Shown in pieces: positions 45,284 to 52,798 of a stretch of DNA of 64,000 nucleotides. A program made the translations under genes and the position numbers. The DNA comes from a bacterium ADurb.Bin236. Lineage in GTDB: Bacteria; UBP15; UBA6099. The notes under the pieces were generated by a model, which saw only the letters and a list, made by a program, of their open reading frames with translations, made no database searches and had not been told where the DNA came from. The stretch is from NCBI GenBank assembly GCA_002069885.1, contig MWCD01000013.1, positions 1 through 64,000 on the forward strand, in the 5' to 3' direction. Position 1 is the stretch's first letter. Each line of letters starts with the position of its first letter.

Positions 45284-46087
45284 ATGAACGATTTTACTAA
45301 AAAACTAAGCGTGCTGGTCGTCGACGACGACAACGCGATACATTCCGCCCTCCGCTTCAGTTTCAACGAGGCGGGCTGGGACTATGTCGGCGTCCTCGCC
45401 GGAACCGAAGCCCTTTCTCTGCTCAGGGAACGCGCCTTCTCCGCCGTCATAATTGACGGGATTCTGCCGGATATGACGGGCGTGGAGTTGTGCAGGGCCG
45501 CGCGCGCCGTTCCCGGCCTTGTAATGCCGCCCATCGCTTTTCTTTCCGCTTTCTTCAAAGACACCTCCACTCTCCGCGAGTTGTTCGTCGATATGGGCGT
45601 CGGCATCGTCCTCCACAAGCCGAGGCAGCCGCGCGAGATCGTCCGCCGCGTCTGCGAGCTTGTCAAAACGGACTGCTCCTCTTCCGTCCTGACTCCCGAA
45701 AGCATGGCGGAATTCGCCGAAATCCGGGCTTTGTACATAGAATCTTTCTTTGAGAACGCAAGAGCTATCGAGTCTCTCCTCGAAGGGCTCGAATCGAACC
45801 CCGGCGACTCAATATCTCTGTTGTCGTTAAGAAACATCGTCCACAAGATAAACGGCTCGGCCGGCAGCTACGGATTCGCCCGCGTCAGCCTCGGCGCCGC
45901 CCGCTGGGAAAGAGAAATCCTTGACATCCTTGATTCCGGACTTGCTGTTTCAGCAGACGCGTTGCGCGGTTTCTGCCAGCGATTCGAGAATATTAAAGTG
46001 GATTTCCAGTCTCCTCGCCACTCCGATAACGACGACCCCGACGAGGAGCCGCGCCTTATGAGCCAAGGGCTTTTCGCGTCTTTTTGA
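45284..46087 (+). CDS. Receiver-Hpt phosphotransfer protein
   Basis: The 267-residue protein has a receiver (~8-125: VLVVDDDNAIHSAL, Asp in AVIIDGILPDMTG, LHKPRQPRE) and, after a linker, a histidine phosphotransfer domain (~140-240) with the motif NIVHKINGSAGSYGF, in which the His accepts phosphate. Such a fusion can relay phosphate between the hybrid kinase receivers and a final regulator, for example one of the NtrC-type proteins nearby. AAAGGAG precedes ATG 45284. Its 3' end overlaps the convergent kinase gene by 32 bases. Confidence 0.8.
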   Translation: MNDFTKKLSVLVVDDDNAIHSALRFSFNEAGWDYVGVLAGTEALSLLRERAFSAVIIDGILPDMTGVELCRAARAVPGLVMPPIAFLSAFFKDTSTLRELFVDMGVGIVLHKPRQPREIVRRVCELVKTDCSSSVLTPESMAEFAEIRALYIESFFENARAIESLLEGLESNPGDSISLLSLRNIVHKINGSAGSYGFARVSLGAARWEREILDILDSGLAVSADALRGFCQRFENIKVDFQSPRHSDNDDPDEEPRLMSQGLFASF

Positions 46088-49000
46088 TAAGCTCGGATAT
46101 CAGGAACGGCTTCGACAGGAAGTTCACTCCTTCGTCCAGTTCCCCGTTATGCACTATCGAATTTTCTGTGTACCCGGACATATAAAGAACTTTCAACGCC
46201 GGATTCATCCTCGTTAGTATTCCGGCAAGCTCCCTTCCTCCCATGTCCGGCATTACCACGTCCGTCAGCAGAAGGTTAATTCTTTCTCCCTCGGTCTTGA
46301 AAATCTCTATGGCGTTTTCGCAGGATGAAGTTGCTATCGCCTTGTATCCGACTGATTCCAGAGCGCGCTTCGCCAGAAAGAGAACTCCCGCCTCGTCTTC
46401 CACAACTAGTATCGTCGCTCCGCCCGTCGCGCCCGCGTCCTCAGGCTCGTCCTTTTCCGGCTCGGCGACTTGCGCTCCGCTGAAATCCCGCGCAAAGTAA
46501 ACTTTGAACGTGGTTCCTTTCCCCTGCTCGCTGTACACCCACACGTGCCCGCCGCTCTGCTTCACTATCCCGAACACCATCGACAGCCCCAGCCCCGTCC
46601 CCTTCCCCATTTCCTTCGTCGTGAAAAACGGCTCAAAAATCCTCTCCATCGTCTCTTGGCTCATCCCGCATCCCGTGTCGGTGACCGACAACATCACATA
46701 CGAGCCGGGCGAAACCTCCGCGTGCCGCGCCGCGTATTCCTCGTCAAGCTCCGCGTTATACGTCTCAATTGTCAGCCTGCCCCCCTTCGGCATGGCGTCT
46801 CTTGCGTTCACCGCGAGGTTCATCACCACCTGCTCCAACTGCCCCGCGTCGGCCTTGATTCTTCCAAGCTCCGGATCAGGGTGCGTCGCCAGCAGTATAT
46901 CTTCTCCGATTAGCCTCTTCAGCATCGGCTCCATATCCTTGACGACCCTGTTGAGGTCGACGATTTCCATTTTCATAACCTGCCGCCGGCTGAAAGCCAG
47001 CAACTGCCGCGTCAGTTCCGCCGCCCGCCTGCCCGCAGTCAGTATCTCCGCAACATCCCCTCTCTGCTCCGATTCTCCGGGCAGCGCCTCTAGAACCATT
47101 CCGGCGTAGCTGTTTATCACCGTCAGCATGTTGTTGAAATCGTGCGCTATGCCGCCGGCAAGCCTTCCAACCGCTTCCATCTTCTGCGCCGCCAGCAACT
47201 GCTGATGAATCTCGTCTCTCTCTTTCTCCGTCCGCCTCATGTCCTTTTCTGTTTTTATATTGTGCAGCGCGAACGCCACATCCCCAGCCATCTCTTCGAA
47301 CAAAGACACTTCATCTTCGTCCGGCGCGCCTCCCACATTCTCAAGCGACACCGATACATATCCGTAGTTGACCCCGGCATGCTCCAGCCTGACGCTCATC
47401 GCCGCGCTCTGCGAGCAACCCTCGGCCAGCGAACACCCCTCGCACTCCTTCTCTCTGTCCATGACCACATGGACGCCGGAACCGCCCGCCGCCGCCTCGC
47501 AACACGCCGGCATTTTGCCGTTCTTCAATTCCTCTTCAAGGGGCCCGAACGCATCCCCGATCCCTTCCTGCGCGTAAAACTCCGGACTCCCGTCCTCGCC
47601 GCATAAAACAATTATCGCTCCCGTGTATCCACTGCTCCCGACCATCAGTTCGCACGTCCGCCTCGCCAGCGCCTCCGGGTCCCTCTCCCTCACTATTAGC
47701 TGATTCACGTCTCTTATGGCCAACAGCACCCGGTTCAGATGCGATATCTTTTCCTCGTATTCCTTCATGTGCGAGACGTCCATTGCGGTGAACGTCATCG
47801 TTCCCGCCTCGAAATCGTCCCCCTCAATCAATGTCGAACTCAGAATGATGTGTATGATTTCCCCATCTTTCCTCTTCCAGCGGGTCTCCACCGTCCCGTG
47901 TCCCTTTTCTGCTATCTGCCTGTATTTTTCACGCCCGACGCAATCGTAATCCTCGTCCGCGGGATAAAGCATTCTCGCCGCCTGCCCCGACAGTTCTTCC
48001 CGTGAATACCCCGTCATCACTGACATAGCTTCGTTGACTTCCATCATCATCCTGTCCTTCACGAGGCCGATTCCAACCGGCGCCGCGCGCAGCACGCTTC
48101 TCATCCTCGATTCGCTCCTGCGCAACGCGAAATCCGCTTTCTTCCGTTCCGATATATCCCTCGTCGTCCCTTGAACCGCAAATGGCGCTCCTTTGTCGTC
48201 GAACAGGAACTTTCCATGCGTTTCCACTGGAACCGCAATCCCGTCCTTGCGCAGCATATCCGTCTCGAAAACTATTCCTTTGCTTTCCCCGCCGAGCGCA
48301 ATCTCGCTTTCTATGACGCTTCTTATCCTCGCAAACTCTTCCTCGGAACAATGATTCCCCAGCCCGCTGCCGATTAGTTCTTCCGGCGCGTATCCGAGAA
48401 CAACCGCGCTTGCCGGGTTCACATAAACGAATTTCAGATCGAGGTCCGTCTTCCATATAACGTCCAGCGTGTTGTCCGCGAGCAGCCTGTACTTCGCCTC
48501 GCTCTCCGCCACCGCCACCGCCGCTTCCGCGCGCTCCCATAATATTTTCATCTTCTGTTTCCGCGACGACAGCAACAGCGCCGCCCCGACAGCGGCTATC
48601 AGACACGCCGCCATCGCTGCCGTCAGCGTCCGCATCTCCGCTATCGGCTCAAACGCCTCGGACTCGTCCATCTTGGCGACAATCCGCCACGGCGAATCCG
48701 GCACGGCTCGAACATCCGCCAGCACGTTTTCTCCCCGATAGTCCTCTCCCCGCGCGTTGCCTTTCTTTCCAAGCACAGCCATCGCGGCGGGCAGCTTCGT
48801 TTTGCTCACAGGCAGCCGCAGTTTGAGCGCCGCGTCATTATTGAACCGGAGGCTGTTCAGAAAAACTACTTCATCCCCTTCCCGGCGGACAAGCAGCGTC
48901 TCTGCCGTCCGGCTCGGCGTCGGCCATCTCTTTATCATCGGATACAAATACTGTTCGGGGTCTATCTTCAACACCAGCGCGCCGAAAGCATCCTTCTCTC

Positions 49001-49544
49001 CTTCCCGCGTCAGCGGAACCACCACTGCAAGCCTCGGATGCCTCGTGTTTTCACAGATGTGAAAATCCAGAAACGCCGGCTCGCCCTTAGGCAACATGCT
49101 CAGAATGTCCGCTTTTAAATGCTCCCTGTCCAAGCCTCCTTCTGCCGGCTCGACGATAATCTTTTCTCCCACCGCGTCAACCAGATACACTCGCTCATAT
49201 CCGTAGGCGCTCCTCACGTTGTACATCCAAACAAGCAGCCTTTCGAGCGCCTCCTCGTCTTCCGGAGATTCAAAATACCGCGATACAAGTCCCATGAAAT
49301 CCTTGTTGCCGAAAAACACCGTCCCGTCCGCTAGCCTTTCCTTCCTCCACTGCACAAGCTCGTTGACTTTCAGCGATGAAACCGCCGACAACTGCTTCTC
49401 AAGATGCTCCATGTGGCTTTTTTTGTCTCTGTCGAATATCAAAACAGCCGAAAAGACTATCCCGACCGCCGCGGCGATGAACAACAATGTATATGTAAAA
49501 TTTTTCGATTGATTGTTTGTTGTCTTGCCATGCGTATTCGTCAT
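46056..49544 (-). CDS. Membrane hybrid histidine kinase with extracytoplasmic sensor
   Basis: The 1162-residue protein has a membrane segment (~17-38), a large periplasmic sensor, probably dCache-like (~45-310; VYLVDAVGEKIIVEPAEGG, GALVLKIDPEQYLYPMI), a second membrane segment (~312-330), two PAS domains (~345-480, ~485-610), a GAF-like domain (~615-770, with CEGCSLAEGC), a kinase core with H near 801 ([11 protein letters not shown]), LAVNARDAM, DTGCGM and GTGLGLSMVFG, and a C-terminal receiver (LVVEDEAGVLFL, LLTDVVMPDMGG). GAGGAATC precedes ATG 49544. The periplasmic and Cys-containing modules suggest it reads an external ligand and perhaps a redox cue. Confidence 0.88.
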   Translation of the reverse strand: MTNTHGKTTNNQSKNFTYTLLFIAAAVGIVFSAVLIFDRDKKSHMEHLEKQLSAVSSLKVNELVQWRKERLADGTVFFGNKDFMGLVSRYFESPEDEEALERLLVWMYNVRSAYGYERVYLVDAVGEKIIVEPAEGGLDREHLKADILSMLPKGEPAFLDFHICENTRHPRLAVVVPLTREGEKDAFGALVLKIDPEQYLYPMIKRWPTPSRTAETLLVRREGDEVVFLNSLRFNNDAALKLRLPVSKTKLPAAMAVLGKKGNARGEDYRGENVLADVRAVPDSPWRIVAKMDESEAFEPIAEMRTLTAAMAACLIAAVGAALLLSSRKQKMKILWERAEAAVAVAESEAKYRLLADNTLDVIWKTDLDLKFVYVNPASAVVLGYAPEELIGSGLGNHCSEEEFARIRSVIESEIALGGESKGIVFETDMLRKDGIAVPVETHGKFLFDDKGAPFAVQGTTRDISERKKADFALRRSESRMRSVLRAAPVGIGLVKDRMMMEVNEAMSVMTGYSREELSGQAARMLYPADEDYDCVGREKYRQIAEKGHGTVETRWKRKDGEIIHIILSSTLIEGDDFEAGTMTFTAMDVSHMKEYEEKISHLNRVLLAIRDVNQLIVRERDPEALARRTCELMVGSSGYTGAIIVLCGEDGSPEFYAQEGIGDAFGPLEEELKNGKMPACCEAAAGGSGVHVVMDREKECEGCSLAEGCSQSAAMSVRLEHAGVNYGYVSVSLENVGGAPDEDEVSLFEEMAGDVAFALHNIKTEKDMRRTEKERDEIHQQLLAAQKMEAVGRLAGGIAHDFNNMLTVINSYAGMVLEALPGESEQRGDVAEILTAGRRAAELTRQLLAFSRRQVMKMEIVDLNRVVKDMEPMLKRLIGEDILLATHPDPELGRIKADAGQLEQVVMNLAVNARDAMPKGGRLTIETYNAELDEEYAARHAEVSPGSYVMLSVTDTGCGMSQETMERIFEPFFTTKEMGKGTGLGLSMVFGIVKQSGGHVWVYSEQGKGTTFKVYFARDFSGAQVAEPEKDEPEDAGATGGATILVVEDEAGVLFLAKRALESVGYKAIATSSCENAIEIFKTEGERINLLLTDVVMPDMGGRELAGILTRMNPALKVLYMSGYTENSIVHNGELDEGVNFLSKPFLISELIKKTRKALGS

Positions 49545-49782
49545 GATTCCTCACCCTCGCTTGTTAAAACCCGTTCTAATAATATTCTGCGTCGGTTAAA
49601 GCGCCTTTATATGCCTGAGTTTTTTGTTGTGATTATTATAATGCGGCGGCTTTTTTTTGTAATAGTTCATTAAAAATAACCGCCGTGATATTGCGCACAA
49701 CTGCGGCTTGTTGTATTTTATGTATGAAAAGAAAACTCATAGGTTTCGGCATTAAAAAAACATTGCGAGAGCGTCGCTAAAC
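49545..49782. promoter_or_regulatory. Divergent gap between kinase and NtrC-type regulator
   Basis: The 238 bases hold AT-rich tracts, including TATAAT at about 49639-49645, but no pair of boxes with good spacing, no sigma54 site and no gene. It presumably holds two divergent promoters. Confidence 0.3.
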
Positions 49783-51180
49783 ATGGAATTAAAAGATAAA
49801 ACGATACTGGTTGTCGATGATGAAGAGTCGTTTTTGAGCCTGATGCGCAGATTCCTCGAAAAGAAAGGCTGCGAGGTGCGCGCGGAGCAACTAGCCGACC
49901 TTGCCCTCGACTTCCTCAAAGACAATCACGTTGACTTGATAATGGCCGACCTGAGGATGCCCGGCGGCATGGACGGCATGGAATTCGTCCGCGCAGTGAA
50001 AGAAATGAAATACCCCGCCGAAGTCGTCGTGATGACAGGGCACGGAACGGTCGAAACAGCGGTCGAAGCCATAAAAATAGGCGCTTTCGACTTCGTTGAA
50101 AAACCAGTGGATTTCGACAGACTTTCCGTAATCATCAACAACGCCCTTGACAGCGGCCAACTCAAATGCCGCATCGCATTCCTTGAAAACAAAATCAAAG
50201 GATACGTGGAGTTCGACAGCGTTATAGGCGTAAGCGACAGGTTCATCGAAACAAAAAAACTGGCCGAGAGGATAGCGCGCACCGAAGTCAACCTGCTCAT
50301 ATCCGGAGAAAGCGGATGCGGAAAGGAAGTGTTCGCGCGAGCCATCCACAACGCCGGGCCGCGCGGAGAAGGCCCCCTTGTGGCCATCAACTGCGGCGCC
50401 ATCGCCGAAAACCTTCTCGAATCCGAGATGTTCGGACACGAAAAAGGCGCTTTTACCGGCGCTGTCTCTCGTAGAATCGGCCACTTCGAACACGCCGACG
50501 GCGGAACCATTTTCCTCGATGAGGTCAGCGAGCTTCCTCTTTCTCTTCAGGTAAAACTGCTCCGCGCCGTTCAGGAAAAAGAAATCATGCGCGTCGGCAG
50601 CTCGCGGCCCGTGAAAGTTGATTGCAGAATCATTTCGGCATCCAACAAAAACTTGGAGCAGGCCGTCGCCGACAATCTTTTCAGGGAAGATTTATACTAC
50701 AGATTGAACGTCATTGAACTGAAAATCCCGCCCCTTCGCGAACGCGCCGACGACGTGCCTCTGCTCGCAGCCCATTTCGTGAGAAAACACGCGGGCGAGG
50801 ATGTGAAAATCGACCGCGCCGCCTCAGAAGCCCTGCAAAACTATTACTGGCCCGGCAATGTCAGGGAGCTTGAAAACGCTATCCAACATGCCATCGCCCT
50901 TATGAACGATCCCGTCATCACCGCCGACCTTCTGCCTAAAAGAGTCTTTTGCTCTCAGCCGAAAAATTTCGCTCCGCCCGAAACTGACGCGTTCACCCTC
51001 AAGAACGCTCAGGATTCAGTTGTTGGGGATTTCGAAAAAAGCTTCATCGTGGACGCTCTTCGCCGCAACTACGGCAACATTGTCAAAAGCGCCTCCGATA
51101 TGGGCATTACCCGACAAACTCTCCACAAGATGCTCAAAAAACACGACATCAACGCCAAAGACTTCAAACCGGAGAGCTGA
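49783..51180 (+). CDS. NtrC-family sigma54-dependent response regulator
   Basis: The 465-residue protein has a receiver (~7-125; ILVVDDEESFLSL, Asp in LIMADLRMPGG, EKPVD), a sigma54-activating AAA+ domain (~145-380; Walker A GESGCGKE, the RpoN-contact loop GAFTGA, Walker B GGTIFLDEVSELP, arginine finger region REDLYYRLNV) and a Fis-type helix-turn-helix (~425-460; NIVKSASDMGITRQTLHKML). It should bind DNA upstream of -24/-12 promoters and remodel the RpoN holoenzyme. With sigma54 promoters at 19384, 29347, 33207, 38770 and 51707 it is one of two local candidates to drive them. The ribosome binding site before ATG 49783 is weak. Confidence 0.93.
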   Translation: MELKDKTILVVDDEESFLSLMRRFLEKKGCEVRAEQLADLALDFLKDNHVDLIMADLRMPGGMDGMEFVRAVKEMKYPAEVVVMTGHGTVETAVEAIKIGAFDFVEKPVDFDRLSVIINNALDSGQLKCRIAFLENKIKGYVEFDSVIGVSDRFIETKKLAERIARTEVNLLISGESGCGKEVFARAIHNAGPRGEGPLVAINCGAIAENLLESEMFGHEKGAFTGAVSRRIGHFEHADGGTIFLDEVSELPLSLQVKLLRAVQEKEIMRVGSSRPVKVDCRIISASNKNLEQAVADNLFREDLYYRLNVIELKIPPLRERADDVPLLAAHFVRKHAGEDVKIDRAASEALQNYYWPGNVRELENAIQHAIALMNDPVITADLLPKRVFCSQPKNFAPPETDAFTLKNAQDSVVGDFEKSFIVDALRRNYGNIVKSASDMGITRQTLHKMLKKHDINAKDFKPES

Positions 51181-51218
51181 CTCGCTTCCTTCGCTTATGC
51201 GGGCTGATTCTCTCCCCG

Positions 51219-51635
51219 TCACCGCGCCGCAGTCGTCAACTTCACCAACTTGCGCTCCTCGTCGATTTCTATCAACGCGCTATCCTCGAACTTCAGATCG
51301 TCCGACAGCATAGACGCGAAACACTCCTCCGCGCTCTTGTACACGTGCAGCACCTTTTCCAGCCTCAGCCGCCTCAGAACTCTCTCAACATACGACTTCA
51401 GGTTGTACATTGCGAAAAACCCGCCGTTCCCCTCTACCAACTCTCTCATCCTCAACAGAAATACTACGCCTATGCTGTCTATGAATTCAACCTTGTCCAT
51501 TATGAACACTATTTTTTTCCCTTTTTCACATTCGTTTTTAAGTTTCTCCTCGAATGCCGGATAACACCTTGATGTCAATTCCCCTTCGAGTCCCACAGTA
51601 ATGATTTCCCCGAAGTTCGTCAATGTGTGATTCAT
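51219..51635 (-). CDS. STAS-domain anti-sigma-factor antagonist-like protein
   Basis: The 138-residue protein has a STAS domain: GEIITVGLEGELTSRCYPAFEEKL and the phosphorylation loop DKVEFIDSIGVVFLL, in which the Ser of DSIG is the usual regulatory residue. A 35-residue acidic tail follows. STAS proteins switch partners through Ser phosphorylation, freeing sigma factors or regulators from kinases. GGGGAGATGGC precedes ATG 51635. A sigma54 promoter and an exact TTACAGTGTAA site lie upstream, so it belongs to the same regulon as the PHP/kinase operon. It converges with the NtrC-type gene, 38 bases away. No partner kinase or phosphatase gene is adjacent. Confidence 0.85.
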   Translation of the reverse strand: MNHTLTNFGEIITVGLEGELTSRCYPAFEEKLKNECEKGKKIVFIMDKVEFIDSIGVVFLLRMRELVEGNGGFFAMYNLKSYVERVLRRLRLEKVLHVYKSAEECFASMLSDDLKFEDSALIEIDEERKLVKLTTAAR

Positions 51636-51706
51636 GTTGCCATCTCCCCTTTTCTGGTGTCTCCGGAATCATCCTTTGGGTCTCCGAGTCCGGACAACTT
51701 ATCTAT

Positions 51707-51722
51707 TGCAAAGTTCATGCCA
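51707..51722 (-). promoter_or_regulatory. Sigma54 (-24/-12) promoter of the STAS gene
   Basis: On the minus strand TGGCATG-AACT-TTGCA matches the RpoN consensus except for one base. The start would be near 51696, about 60 bases before the coding start. Confidence 0.75.
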
Positions 51723-51822
51723 TTTGCTGTTCATCACTCTTTGACAAACAAATATCCCTTTTGATAAATCTATATTTGCAAATGTGTTTCTGCGCACATT
51801 CATTTATCCCGTATGTATCCGG

Positions 51823-51833
51823 TTACAGTGTAA
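51823..51833. promoter_or_regulatory. Exact TTACAGTGTAA palindrome between STAS and secreted-protein genes
   Basis: This perfect palindrome is centred about 132 bp upstream of the STAS start and about 215 bp before the coding start of the divergent secreted protein, so it could serve both. Flanking GTATG at 51811 matches the copy at 38614 at the same spacing. Confidence 0.6.
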
Positions 51834-52045
51834 ATATGTCACTTTGCTATGAACAACTATTTCCAAAATGACAATGTTTCCAAAACGGAAAGAATTATGT
51901 GGCAATTTAGGGTTTCACATCTCGATTTAATAAAATAATTATTCGTTTATCAATGCTCTTTTTTAGCTTTTTTATTTAAAAAAACGGACATAGCCGCCAT
52001 CTTGCTTTAATGTCTATCGCGACAACAAGGAAAGAGGTGGACGAG

Positions 52046-52447
52046 ATGAAAAAAATGATGCTGACGACACTGGTAGCGATGATGATGACGGCCTCGGCGG
52101 CTCTCGCCGCCTCAGATAAAGTGGAAGTCCGGTTGGCTTTCGAGATACCCCGCCACGTAACGGCTTGCGTGAAAGGCAACGCAGACAACGATAACAGGTC
52201 AGATAATGGAAAAGAGAACAGCAAGGCATGCAGACTTGCGGACGGCGTCCTCGATGTCGAAGCGAACAGCGGATTGACGATGGATGTTATGTTCGACGAC
52301 GGAGAAACCGAAGAAATGGTCGAAACGGTAAGCTTCGCGAGCGCCGGGGTCAACAGAGCCGATGTCAGCAAAAGCCTCAAATACGCGATGGAATCGAGCA
52401 AAATGAACGGAACGGCGGCTGTGACATATACCTTCACAACCGACTGA
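52046..52447 (+). CDS. Small secreted subunit-like protein
   Basis: The 133-residue protein has a signal peptide (MKKMMLTTLVAMMM...ALA-A) and a mature part of about 110 residues, beta-rich, with an Asn/Asp/Lys-rich insertion between two Cys (VTACVKGN, KACRLADG), then a C-terminus ending AVTYTFTTD. The ending resembles those of the fibre subunit-like proteins at 26275-29079. ATG 52046 follows AGAGGTGG. The upstream 200 bases are very AT-rich; a poor -24/-12 candidate (TAGCCGC-CATC-TTGC, 51991-52005) is present. Role unknown; a cell-surface or fibre component is a guess from export and the shared C-terminus. Confidence 0.65.
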   Translation: MKKMMLTTLVAMMMTASAALAASDKVEVRLAFEIPRHVTACVKGNADNDNRSDNGKENSKACRLADGVLDVEANSGLTMDVMFDDGETEEMVETVSFASAGVNRADVSKSLKYAMESSKMNGTAAVTYTFTTD

Positions 52448-52485
52448 GAAATCAAAGAAAAACAACAAAGGAAGGAATGATAACC

Positions 52486-52728
52486 ATGAAAAACTGCGCT
52501 CAATCTCTCTACTGCCAGGCCGACACATATCTCGAAAGCCCGTCGGCAAAACTGCTCCCGTTCACAGACAACGTTACAGTGAACCTCTGCAAATACAAAG
52601 TCCGGGACAACAGCGACGAAAGCATGTCTCTGTTCGTGAAGTTCCTCGCGGGACAGAAGAAAAGAGGTTCGTTGTCGGAACATGCGTCGTCTTTCGAAAC
52701 GACACGGGTTCAGTTGATGATGTCCTGA
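52486..52728 (+). CDS. Small unknown downstream of the secreted protein
   Basis: The 80-residue protein has two close Cys near the N-terminus (KNCAQSLYC) and a third at NLCKYK, then a polar C-terminal half. There is no signal peptide and no recognised family. ATG 52486 has AAAGGAAGG about 10 bases upstream; ATG 52477 in the same frame is too close to that site. It is 38 bases after the secreted-protein gene and probably shares its transcript. It could be translated at low level or be a metal-binding micro-protein, but that is not supported further. Confidence 0.45.
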   Translation: MKNCAQSLYCQADTYLESPSAKLLPFTDNVTVNLCKYKVRDNSDESMSLFVKFLAGQKKRGSLSEHASSFETTRVQLMMS

Positions 52729-52798
52729 CGGCGCGAAGACGGCGATTTTTTGCTTGAGCGCCGCCCACGGCCATGATAAGGCGTATATAATATCCAAT

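Noticed and set aside
51991-52005. Sigma54 promoter for the secreted protein at 52046
   Set aside because: TAGCCGC-CATC-TTGC has a good -12 but lacks the essential GG at -24; kept only as a remark.
52786-52791. Sigma70 promoter for the NtrC-type gene at 52799
   Set aside because: TATAAT is perfect, but no -35 box at 15-19 bases was found, so it is not listed as a promoter.
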